Source: RFSX01 sp964591455 (GTDB taxonomy: Bacteria > Bacteroidota > Bacteroidia > Chitinophagales > Saprospiraceae). Taken from it: 64,000 bases of DNA. Shown one piece after another: positions 8,855 through 17,418 of the stretch; position 1 is the stretch's first letter, and each line of letters begins with the position of its first letter. The notes under the pieces were generated by a model. The model was not told where the DNA came from. It saw only the letters and a program-made list of their open reading frames with translations, and ran no database searches. The DNA lies in contig CAZQDZ010000004.1 of NCBI GenBank assembly GCA_964591455.1, forward strand, positions 112,667-176,666. The letters are read 5' to 3'. A program made the translations under genes and the position numbers.

Positions 8855-10465
8855 ATGAAATCAAGAATTTATATTCTCTTGCTTTTTTTGATGATTGGTC
8901 ATGGAGCATTCTCACAAAATAATAAGCGAATTATGAATGTGTTTGAATACGAGGATTGCTCCTGTGTTGATTTAGATTTAAAAATCCACAACGGACTATA
9001 TGGGTCTTATGGAGCACAGCAGGTCAGCGATTTAGATGAGACTACTAAAGGTGCTGTAACTGTTGCTAATTTGAATGATACAGATGGTGATGGTACTATA
9101 GACAAAGACGACAATGCCGTCTTAGCTGGCTCAAGTGGAAGATCAGAAGTTGACCTGATGAAACTAGTAATTTCCAGCACAGGTGCATTGCCTGAATGTC
9201 CAAGATTGAAATTAAGTTATGATGCTTCCAAGATTAAATTATGGAATAAGGCAACTAAAGAAGAACCTGCTCTTGACATCCACAATTTAGGTGATTTGCC
9301 AAAAACCATTTGGGTAGAAGCAATAAAAACATCAGGATCTGTAAGAGACATTTCAATAACAGCAGATTTCTTTGAACCAGCTGATCCATCTACAGTAGGG
9401 GATTTTGATAATGTTAAAGCAACTGCAATATGGGTAGAAAAAAATGCTGTCTATACTCCTAATGGTTCCAGAACAGGCTCACCATCACCTAGCAGTGTGG
9501 GAATAAACAATCCAGGCATGATTAGCTTTATGACGACAATTGGAAATTCAGTTGATGGCTCTCTATACGGATTTGGGGAATACAGACCTATTCCTTTCGC
9601 ACCAACAATGGATGGTTTCTTTGGAGGAAGAATTCTTTTTGATTTTGAATTGAAACCAAGCGGAATTGAATCAGAACTTTCAAATCTAGGAATCAAATAT
9701 GACATTTCAAGAAGAATAGCCAGAAACAATAATCACCTTAATTATAGTTCTTCTAGTTGGATAGCAACGACCTCTTCATTTCCTATGCAAGCCGAAGAGG
9801 GAAATGATGATTCTGAGTGTTCATGTCCTACTGGACCAAGCGATATGATAGACGAAGACGCAATACCATCTGGAAATCGGATTTTCTCTTATGATGCACC
9901 TAGCGAAATAGCACTAGGTTCCGGTAGAGCATTTTCACTTCGGAGTTTGGATTTTCAAGAATTTGCAAGAGTCTCATTTGGAATTGATATTTCTGGTAAT
10001 GTTCAAGAAGGGAGTAAATGCTCAGAAAGTTATGACTGGAATCTTGACTATGGACTCATTTCAAACTCTACTATCAATTCAACTGATCCTTATAACCCAG
10101 ACCTTCAATTGCTGACTCAAACAAGTGGCGGTTCGGTTGTGAGCTCCACACCAAGAAGGGTTGCTCCTATTGGTGGAAATGGAAATGGACCAATATCTTT
10201 TAGCTCTCTTTCAGCAAGTCCTGTCGTAACATATATTCTTCGTTTTGAAGCTGTTGGAAATAGATGGGAACTTCTTGAGAGGACAGCTACTGGAAGTAAT
10301 CAGGTAGCCATAAGTAATACATCAGTAACAGGGCCATGGACAATCTCTCATTCGACAGTTACTTTGAGCATTGCTCAGGGGTCTAATGTCTTTGTGCCTG
10401 GAGAGACTTTTCTCTTCAATATAGTCGATTTGACCTCAACCTCAAATACGATGACCGCAAACTAG
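8855..10465 (+). CDS. Secreted protein with DTDGDG motif, second member of a paralogous pair
   Basis: 536 residues; signal peptide ending GAFSQ. Blocks shared with the protein at 6245-7789, in the same order, are FEYEDCSC with IHNGL, VTVANLNDTDGDGTIDKDDN, GRSEVDLM, VKATAIW, YGFGEY, GGRILFDFELKPSGIES, FARVSFGI and GSKCSESYDW. It has an additional CSCPTG motif near residue 325. The end (GETFLFNIVD) aligns with the end of the paralogue (MDDFVFSVLN), so homology runs the full length. No T9SS sorting signal was seen. The next gene begins 5 bp downstream, and the adhesin gene overlaps that one, so at least three genes are co-transcribed. The function is unknown. Confidence 0.85.
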   Translation: MKSRIYILLLFLMIGHGAFSQNNKRIMNVFEYEDCSCVDLDLKIHNGLYGSYGAQQVSDLDETTKGAVTVANLNDTDGDGTIDKDDNAVLAGSSGRSEVDLMKLVISSTGALPECPRLKLSYDASKIKLWNKATKEEPALDIHNLGDLPKTIWVEAIKTSGSVRDISITADFFEPADPSTVGDFDNVKATAIWVEKNAVYTPNGSRTGSPSPSSVGINNPGMISFMTTIGNSVDGSLYGFGEYRPIPFAPTMDGFFGGRILFDFELKPSGIESELSNLGIKYDISRRIARNNNHLNYSSSSWIATTSSFPMQAEEGNDDSECSCPTGPSDMIDEDAIPSGNRIFSYDAPSEIALGSGRAFSLRSLDFQEFARVSFGIDISGNVQEGSKCSESYDWNLDYGLISNSTINSTDPYNPDLQLLTQTSGGSVVSSTPRRVAPIGGNGNGPISFSSLSASPVVTYILRFEAVGNRWELLERTATGSNQVAISNTSVTGPWTISHSTVTLSIAQGSNVFVPGETFLFNIVDLTSTSNTMTAN

Positions 10466-10470
10466 ATAAT

Positions 10471-11046
10471 ATGAAAAAGTTAGTTTTTATTCTTACGATT
10501 CTTACAATTTATAGTTGCAAATCTGTTTCGCAGACCAGTAATTTGGATAGCATTCTTAATGAGTATGACCGTAAATACCGTATAGTACTAAATGAAAGTG
10601 ATTATACATTAATCAAAAAACTCATTGTTAGTACAGAACAGAATTGTGTAAATTTTTCAACTGAAATAACAAGCAAAAAGTATAGTAATTCGTTTATTGC
10701 CGAGTTTACTAAATCCATGGTGTCGAACACATCATGCTTAAAAGAAGTTATGGACAATATTGATTTCTATAGTGCACATGGTGATGAGGTTATGAGCTCC
10801 GAAAACTACCCTGTTTACTTTGGTATTTTTTCTTCTGAAGAAAATATAAAGGAGATGGGTGAATTTTTACATACTTCAAAATATCTCGACGATTGTCTTT
10901 TACTAGAAGACGCAACCTACAACAAGAAAAAATTTCTTGGCCAATTATTATTTAAAGATAGTGCATTTAAAACAACGATAAAGGCTCCTTCGATGAATGA
11001 TTGCAAACAAGAAAATTTAAAAAAAATAAGAAAAGAAAAATCATGA
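10471..11046 (+). CDS. Small lipoprotein of unknown function, module 2
   Basis: 191 residues with a lipoprotein signal (IYSC, Cys16). The mature part is helical with several cysteines (QNCVNF, NTSCLK, DDCLL, MNDCKQ) and no recognised domain. The stop codon overlaps the start of the adhesin gene in an ATGA arrangement, so translation is probably coupled. The position matches the small gene of module 1. Confidence 0.8.
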   Translation: MKKLVFILTILTIYSCKSVSQTSNLDSILNEYDRKYRIVLNESDYTLIKKLIVSTEQNCVNFSTEITSKKYSNSFIAEFTKSMVSNTSCLKEVMDNIDFYSAHGDEVMSSENYPVYFGIFSSEENIKEMGEFLHTSKYLDDCLLLEDATYNKKKFLGQLLFKDSAFKTTIKAPSMNDCKQENLKKIRKEKS

Positions 11047-13544
11047 AAAATACTATTTATATAATAGCAATATTGGCATTTCTAGGTTTTCCAACTATTA
11101 GCTGGAGTCAGAATGCTCTTACGGTAGACGTAACCCACGCTACCAACCAACCAGGTCAGTGTGAAGATGGGGCAATAGATTTAATGATTAACGGAGGTTT
11201 TCCTCCTTACGATGTTTACTGGGTTGGTCCATCTGGATTCAGTTCAAGTGTCTCAAGTGTACAAGGAACAAATGATGGTGAGGATATAGAAAATTTAAGA
11301 CCAGGAGAATATACTGTTACAGTGTACGATGCGTTATGTGGTGAAGTTTCACTTACTGAAGAAGTATTCTGCTGCCAATCCCTAGACGCAGAAGTGACCA
11401 ATCCTACCATGCCAGATTGTAACAATGGGTCTATAGATTTGATGATTAATGGAGGTCAAGCGCCATATACTGTACAATGGAATGCTCGGATAGGAACTTT
11501 CTTCTGGGTCAATGTGTCTTTTCAGACAGGACTGCCTGGCAATAATGGTCAGGAAGATTTGAGTGGGTATTCAAATCTATTCAGTAGGTACCAAGTTAGA
11601 GTTACAGATGCAAATGGTTGTGAGGTGAGAATGGATTTTATTCCTGATTGTGTGTGTGACGATTGTGAGGTTGCAGCAGATGTTATCCAGCCTAATTGCC
11701 TTGGGCCTGGGTCGATTAGAAACACTAGACTAGAATGTAGTAATGGAGATTCTAGAGGATTATCATTCGTTTGGGAAGATGGTTCTACCTCTGGAACGAG
11801 AACTGGATTGGAAACAGGAGAATATTGTGTAACTGTAACATTAGACGGCAATGAAGATTGTAGTTATGAAAGGTGTTATAGTTTAGAGGGGCCTAGCACT
11901 TTCAGAGCTAAAGTAATAGGTTTGCAAAACGTTGGGTTATGTGAAGGCGAAGGTTCTACATGTAATGGGAGTATTGATCTTGATATTGTAAGTGGGACCA
12001 CAACTGGTCTTACATATGAATGGTCAAATGGGGCTAGCACTCAGGATATAAGCGGATTGTGTCCAGGAGTATATACAGTTACTATAACAAACCGAGATGG
12101 ATGTACTAAAACGGTAAGACAAGAGATTTGCTGCTGTGCAGAATTTGAGCAGATAGGTGGTGATAGAGAGTTGGTAGCTGGAGATTGTTATCCTGGAGAT
12201 GAATATATACCTGAGTTACTAAATATTTCTGGACAAGCAAATTCACAGAATGGCTCTATTTCTGTAAATATAACAGGAGGGACTACGAATAAAGTATGTG
12301 TTTGGTCTGGTCCTAATGGTTATTCAAACTTTTTTTGCGGTAGCATTAGTGGACTAGAGCCAGGAGAATATTGTCTTACTGTAGATGATGGATGTGAAGA
12401 AACTGAAGAATGTTGGACAATAGTAGATTGTGATTCTCAGAATTTAAATATATCTGGAAACGTGACAAATGCCTGTACTGGATTTTGCGAAGGGGCTGTT
12501 TCAATTAATGTTTCTGGAGGGAATTCCCCATACACTTATTCTTGGTCAAATGGTTCTCAAGGTCCGGCAATTTCAAATTTATGTCAAGGACAGTACTGTG
12601 TTACAGTTACTGATGTTGCTGGATGTGAAGAAACCACATGTTTTACGGTTGGATTAAATCAGCTAGATATAGTAGATTCTTTCTGTCAACGGACTTCATT
12701 TTGTAATGGCCAGATAGTAGATGTAGAAACATTCCCAGTTCAAGAATTTTTGAATTGTAATATTCTTACTGTATGTTGTTCTTTAACTGGGCAATGTGAA
12801 GATTTTAATTTAGGTTTCGTTGACGTTTTTATACGTAACTGTGCAATAATCGGATTATGCCAGGATGGGACAGAGAGAGTATTAGAGCAAGGGATTACTC
12901 AATTTGGAGCATTCACAACTGAAGATCCACGATGTCCAGTGGGTATAGCATGTGTAGATAGAATTTGTTGTTTTAGTGGTGGGTGTATAATACCAGATGA
13001 TGCAAATATAGTTTGCTCCTCTGCATGGTTTCAACCTAATGCAAATTGTCCTGAAGGAACATGTTTTGTTCAAGTTTTTTGTGGTACGACTGAGGTTGCT
13101 TCTGGATGTGTTCAGGATATTAGTTGTGGACTAAGATCTCCTAATATAGATATGACTTTAGCAGAGCAGCTTGGGATTCCAAAGCACATATGGACGAAGC
13201 AAGATTTATTAGATTATGCAAATAGTAGGTACTCAGATGAGATTTCAGAGAGTACGGAAAGAATAGAATCTAGAGAAATTGCTAGTAATTTTAATGCAGT
13301 AATATATCCAAATCCATTCATAGATGATATAACAATAAAATTTGAGAATACTGATTCTGAAAAATTAGATATACAATTGTTCAATGTATTAGGAGAAGAG
13401 GTGTTTGATGATAGTTACAATATCCAAGTTGGGACTAACGAAATTAAAGTTAATTTGAGTCCTTATACAGCAGGCATCTATTTTGTGAAATTATCATTTG
13501 ATGGAATAACATTAGATACGCAAAGAATTGTTAAGAATAATTAA
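11043..13544 (+). CDS. SprB-repeat adhesin-like protein with T9SS sorting domain
   Basis: 833 residues from the ATG at 11043, which overlaps the previous stop codon and is followed directly by a signal peptide (MKNTIYIIAILAFLGFPTIS). An upstream in-frame start at 11001 would add 14 Lys/Arg-rich residues and is unlikely. Four or more SprB-type repeats follow, each with a GSIDLMINGG-like strand, a PYTVQW or YEWSNG core, a LxPGxYTVTV strand and a DxxGC end; the region is Cys-rich. Residues about 590-720 form a separate Cys-rich block. The last ~80 residues are a type A T9SS C-terminal domain (AVIYPNPF, LFNVLGEEVF, AGIYFVKL). Such proteins are exported by T9SS and held on or released from the cell surface, where they act in adhesion or gliding. 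Co-transcribed with the second DTDGDG module. Confidence 0.9.
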   Translation: MKNTIYIIAILAFLGFPTISWSQNALTVDVTHATNQPGQCEDGAIDLMINGGFPPYDVYWVGPSGFSSSVSSVQGTNDGEDIENLRPGEYTVTVYDALCGEVSLTEEVFCCQSLDAEVTNPTMPDCNNGSIDLMINGGQAPYTVQWNARIGTFFWVNVSFQTGLPGNNGQEDLSGYSNLFSRYQVRVTDANGCEVRMDFIPDCVCDDCEVAADVIQPNCLGPGSIRNTRLECSNGDSRGLSFVWEDGSTSGTRTGLETGEYCVTVTLDGNEDCSYERCYSLEGPSTFRAKVIGLQNVGLCEGEGSTCNGSIDLDIVSGTTTGLTYEWSNGASTQDISGLCPGVYTVTITNRDGCTKTVRQEICCCAEFEQIGGDRELVAGDCYPGDEYIPELLNISGQANSQNGSISVNITGGTTNKVCVWSGPNGYSNFFCGSISGLEPGEYCLTVDDGCEETEECWTIVDCDSQNLNISGNVTNACTGFCEGAVSINVSGGNSPYTYSWSNGSQGPAISNLCQGQYCVTVTDVAGCEETTCFTVGLNQLDIVDSFCQRTSFCNGQIVDVETFPVQEFLNCNILTVCCSLTGQCEDFNLGFVDVFIRNCAIIGLCQDGTERVLEQGITQFGAFTTEDPRCPVGIACVDRICCFSGGCIIPDDANIVCSSAWFQPNANCPEGTCFVQVFCGTTEVASGCVQDISCGLRSPNIDMTLAEQLGIPKHIWTKQDLLDYANSRYSDEISESTERIESREIASNFNAVIYPNPFIDDITIKFENTDSEKLDIQLFNVLGEEVFDDSYNIQVGTNEIKVNLSPYTAGIYFVKLSFDGITLDTQRIVKNN

Positions 13545-13580
13545 TTAACAAATAATTAATTAACAAATAATTGAATAAAA
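13536..13580. repeat. 15-bp tandem repeat, about 2.5 copies, across the adhesin stop codon
   Basis: AATAATTAATTAACA occurs at 13536-13550 and again at 13551-13565, followed by a partial third copy. The first copy contains the stop codon of the adhesin gene. Confidence 0.8.
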
Positions 13581-13588
13581 ATTGTTAC

Positions 13589-13620
13589 GAAGGCTGCCAC
13601 ATTAAAGGCAGCCTTCTTTA
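13589..13620 (+). terminator. Rho-independent terminator of the adhesin operon
   Basis: A 10-bp stem GAAGGCTGCC/GGCAGCCTTC with an 8-base loop is followed by TTTATTTTAA, 45 bp after the adhesin stop codon. Confidence 0.88.
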
Positions 13621-13808
13621 TTTTAATAAATCCCATTTAAGTGATAATTATATAGGCACTAAGAATCTTGTGTTGAGGTTGTATAGCAACAACGAATAAG
13701 ATGATAGGAGTGATTAGTAAATATACATTTTTGACATTGATTGGCAATTTACGGATGTTACAATAGTTAAATTTAAACGGTATGGCTTAAGGGTTTATAT
13801 TTTTTTAC

Positions 13809-16800
13809 TTATATCTTGAATAGAGAAGCAGGTGCATTATTATTTCCTATAAGAATGTAAGATTGGCCTTTAATAGATAAGTGCTCTACTGACTTTGAAT
13901 TTTCTCCAATAAGCATATCCGAAGAATAGTCACTATTGTAGACTAAATTTTCACCATCTGATAAAAGCACTGTTGAAAGATGATAATCAAGTCTTGGTGT
14001 TTCTACTTCTGTATTGTAAATATTCCCTACTAGCACAATATCATTCTTTCCGTCTTTATTTATATCCAGTTCAATGCCATCTAGAATTGGTCTGAGTTGT
14101 GCTTCATTGGGTAGGGGAGTCTTGGTAAATCCATCTCCTGTATTTGTATATAAATATGATTGAAAGTTGGTGCATTTTTTTTCTACGGCATCCTCTAACG
14201 CTTTTCCATATACGTCGATAAGACTTGCGTTCGCATATGATGAGTAGGATTCAAACTTATCGCTGATAAATGGCATTTGTTCTGAAGAACATTCTAATCC
14301 TCTAAAGGGGACATATTCACCTTTGTACTTACTGCTCAGTACTAAGTCCTGCGACCCATTTTTATCAAAGTCATTAGAGAAAACTTTTAGTGGATTCTCG
14401 GGACTCGCTTTGTATTTGGAATTAGTGCCTAGATTGCCTGCTATGAAGTCTTTTAATCCATCATTATTGTAGTCACACAATGTAATGCTAAACCACCAGC
14501 CATAATTATCAGCATCCAATACTTCATTAGTGACATTAACTAATTTACCTTCTTTATTTTCTAAGAGTTCTATACGTCCCCATTCACATGCCAGCAATAA
14601 ATCTGGCCAGCCATCCTGGTTATAGTCAAGTACTTCTATATCATTGACTATGCCTAAGTCGGTGTAGTTGTCTTTTTCATTATGAGTGAATACGCCTTCA
14701 TTATTCATAAGTATATAGGAGTCAGTATGCACAGGATATTTCTGTGGTTCTATCCTTCCACCAACAAAAATATCTTCCCAGCCATCTTTGTTTATATCTA
14801 TACTGACTGCAGCAGAGCCTATGGTATTTAAATTTGCAGGAAGTAAGTCACTCCGCAGTCTGTATCTGCCATCTATGTTTTCCAGTAGTTTATCCGAATA
14901 CTGTAGTGAACTTGCCGGAAATTCATTACCGCCAGTAACAATATATATGTCTTCATCTCCATCTCTGTCGTAATCGAGGAACACCCCTGTCAGATCTTCT
15001 GTGAGGGCACCGGGAATAGATACAATCCTGTCATTCTTTATGTCGTAAATTTTTGAATTTTGGCCTGCACTGCCAGGTAATATTAAACTTGTGCTAGATG
15101 GTGATAATGAAATTTTTGGGCCAAGTGTAGATTGTTTATATGGTAACAATGTTTCACTCTCAAAATCCTCATAAGGATTTTCTTTGTGATTAATAATTTC
15201 TCCAAATACAATTTCGGATTCTACTTTTTCTACAAATGATTTTTTACTTGACTTGAAATTAGTTGATGTTAAATTATCTACATCCACTGTCGTACCTGCA
15301 TTCACATCTGTGAGAAGATATTCTTTTTGGTCTATAGTAATCCTTAGCGAATCTATACTCATATTATTTCCTAACCCTATAATAATATCATCAGAAACAG
15401 AAGAGAGATATCCTCTAACTCTAATGTTCTCATGGAGTGCAGTCTTTCCATTTAAAATACTGCGTGCTACGATATTTTGTTGATTGCTGGATGAAGAAAT
15501 CTTGACATAGTTAGCTTGACTATTTTCCATAGTCATATTCTGATAGATAAATGCAGATTGATCCATATTATTGACTACCAAATCAGAATCACCGTCATTG
15601 TCCAAATCTGCATAAGCGGCACCATTAGAGAAGCTGAGTTGATTTATTCCGTGAGACTTGCTTTGGTCTGAGAATTGCATTCCATCATCACTTTCGAAAT
15701 AGATGTTACTCAGTTTCTCACTTGGTATATTATCATAAAGTGCTTCTTTTTTTTCGATTGGAGGTTCTCCATTGTATTCAGATTTTAATTCTCTTACTTT
15801 CATTTGAAAGTCATTGTCTTTGCTATATTTTCTATAGCCGTTAGTGACAAAAATTTCTTGAGTTCCATCTAGGTCAAAGTCATGGACAAGCCCAGCCCAT
15901 GACCAATCGGTTTTGGCTACTTTAGATTGGTGAGCTATGTTGTCATATACACCTTTCCCATTTCCTGTCAGAAGGGAATTGAACATATACTGATGTGCAA
16001 ACCCGAGGTCTTCAGTTAGGAGTTTGAAATTGGCGGTGTTCATAGAGGCCATTAAGGTTTTTGCTCTATAGTGGTCTGCCGAAGCCATGTCTAAAACAAA
16101 AATATCTTTATGCCCATCTGAATTCACATCAGCTACATCCACACCCATACCGTAAAAGGACACTTGGTTTGTCATTGATTTAGTCATGTCTATAAAACCT
16201 CCGGACTTATCATTGATGTAGATGGCATCTGGAAGGTAATAATCATTAGAGACGTATAAATCAATCCATCCATCTTCATTCAAATCGGTTGCAACGACAC
16301 CTAGCGCGAACGCAGGCGTTAATACACCTGCACTTTCAGTAATGTCTGTAAACTTATTATTGTCATTCCTGTAAAGATGACAGGAACTCACATGACCTAA
16401 TAACGCCTGTTGTTTGTTTAGCATTTTAAAGAAAGAAATGGGGTCTAGCCCATACAGAGGTGTCTCATTGGCAACGAACAAGTCTTTATCTCCATCTCTG
16501 TCAAAATCAAAAAAAACAGATTGTGTGCTCATGCCATCATCAGCAATTCCATATGAGACTGCTACCTCTTCGAATTTGAAATTGCCTGTGTTTATGTATA
16601 AAAGATTTTGTCTTTGTTCTGCAGGATAGGGCCCCCCTTGACTGATGTAGATATCCTCTAAGCCATCATTGTTTATATCAATGATAGAGACGCCATTAGA
16701 CCATACCTTTCCTTTTGATAAGCCAGAACTTGGTGTAACATCTTCAAACTGAAGGTTACCCTTATTTTTATAAATGCGATTCGGTACTTGATTGCCTGTA

Positions 16801-17075
16801 AATAGGATGTCAAGTTTATTGTCATTATTGAAATCTGCGATTGCAACGCCAGATCCATTATAGAAATAATCAAAGTCTAGGACGTTGTGACCAGTCTGCA
16901 CATCAGATGTTATATCATTAGAGAAGGTAATTCCAGTTGATTCAGGGGCTAGAAGATTAAAGGTAGGGAAGACTTTAGGTTGACCGGCAGTATCAGAATC
17001 AGAACAACTCACTATGAATAGTTGGAAAGTACTGAGGTAAATCCAAAACCAAGGTATAGACCGCTTATAAAACAT
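13809..17075 (-). CDS. FG-GAP/VCBS-repeat surface lipoprotein (ASPIC/UnbV type)
   Basis: 1088 residues; lipoprotein signal with lipobox VSC (Cys24). About thirteen DxDxDG-type calcium-binding FG-GAP motifs can be read, for example DFNNDNKLDILFTG, DINNDGLEDIYISQGG, DFDRDGDKDLFVANE, DYDRDGDEDIYIVTGG and DINKDGKNDIVLVGN, arranged as two beta-propeller-like blocks. Between them, around residues 530-600, is a segment like the ASPIC/UnbV module (IRVRGYLSSVSDDIIIGLG). Proteins of this size and layout commonly lie beside SusCD pairs in Bacteroidota. Here the gene is divergent from susC at 17419, with 343 bp between the starts, so shared regulation is possible. A surface role in binding the substrate is inferred. 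Confidence 0.88.
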   Translation of the reverse strand: MFYKRSIPWFWIYLSTFQLFIVSCSDSDTAGQPKVFPTFNLLAPESTGITFSNDITSDVQTGHNVLDFDYFYNGSGVAIADFNNDNKLDILFTGNQVPNRIYKNKGNLQFEDVTPSSGLSKGKVWSNGVSIIDINNDGLEDIYISQGGPYPAEQRQNLLYINTGNFKFEEVAVSYGIADDGMSTQSVFFDFDRDGDKDLFVANETPLYGLDPISFFKMLNKQQALLGHVSSCHLYRNDNNKFTDITESAGVLTPAFALGVVATDLNEDGWIDLYVSNDYYLPDAIYINDKSGGFIDMTKSMTNQVSFYGMGVDVADVNSDGHKDIFVLDMASADHYRAKTLMASMNTANFKLLTEDLGFAHQYMFNSLLTGNGKGVYDNIAHQSKVAKTDWSWAGLVHDFDLDGTQEIFVTNGYRKYSKDNDFQMKVRELKSEYNGEPPIEKKEALYDNIPSEKLSNIYFESDDGMQFSDQSKSHGINQLSFSNGAAYADLDNDGDSDLVVNNMDQSAFIYQNMTMENSQANYVKISSSSNQQNIVARSILNGKTALHENIRVRGYLSSVSDDIIIGLGNNMSIDSLRITIDQKEYLLTDVNAGTTVDVDNLTSTNFKSSKKSFVEKVESEIVFGEIINHKENPYEDFESETLLPYKQSTLGPKISLSPSSTSLILPGSAGQNSKIYDIKNDRIVSIPGALTEDLTGVFLDYDRDGDEDIYIVTGGNEFPASSLQYSDKLLENIDGRYRLRSDLLPANLNTIGSAAVSIDINKDGWEDIFVGGRIEPQKYPVHTDSYILMNNEGVFTHNEKDNYTDLGIVNDIEVLDYNQDGWPDLLLACEWGRIELLENKEGKLVNVTNEVLDADNYGWWFSITLCDYNNDGLKDFIAGNLGTNSKYKASPENPLKVFSNDFDKNGSQDLVLSSKYKGEYVPFRGLECSSEQMPFISDKFESYSSYANASLIDVYGKALEDAVEKKCTNFQSYLYTNTGDGFTKTPLPNEAQLRPILDGIELDINKDGKNDIVLVGNIYNTEVETPRLDYHLSTVLLSDGENLVYNSDYSSDMLIGENSKSVEHLSIKGQSYILIGNNNAPASLFKI

Positions 17076-17418
17076 GAACTAAGTGCATTTCATTGAGTCA
17101 GCAATTTAATAGAAATATAGAATGAGAGATATATAAGATTGCACATCAAGAGATTATACAGCAATATTTTCTGTATCTGTGTCTTCTTCTGGAGGACATG
17201 ACCGAGTATTTTATGTTGATTCTGAGGTTTTGTCCGTGTTATTTAGGCCTTGGATTATTATAATTCTCCTATTTTAGCTTATCTAGCGTTTTATTGTAGA
17301 GATAAATCACAGAATATTTCAACCTTATAAGTTGAAAACCTACGTCTTTACTTGTTTCCGTGATTTATACTATATGTTAGACCATTAGGTAATTTAATTA
17401 TTAATCAAACCAATTAGT
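17076..17418. other. 343-bp divergent intergenic region
   Basis: Lies between the starts of the FG-GAP lipoprotein and susC genes and must hold both promoters. No exact TAnnTTTG box, clear inverted repeat or small gene was found; TATATGTTAG at about 17372 is only a partial match to the box. Confidence 0.4.

Noticed and set aside
11001..11042. Upstream start for the adhesin gene
   Set aside because: It would add a Lys/Arg-rich tail before the signal peptide and overlap the previous gene by 46 bp; the ATG at 11043 gives a clean ATGA overlap.
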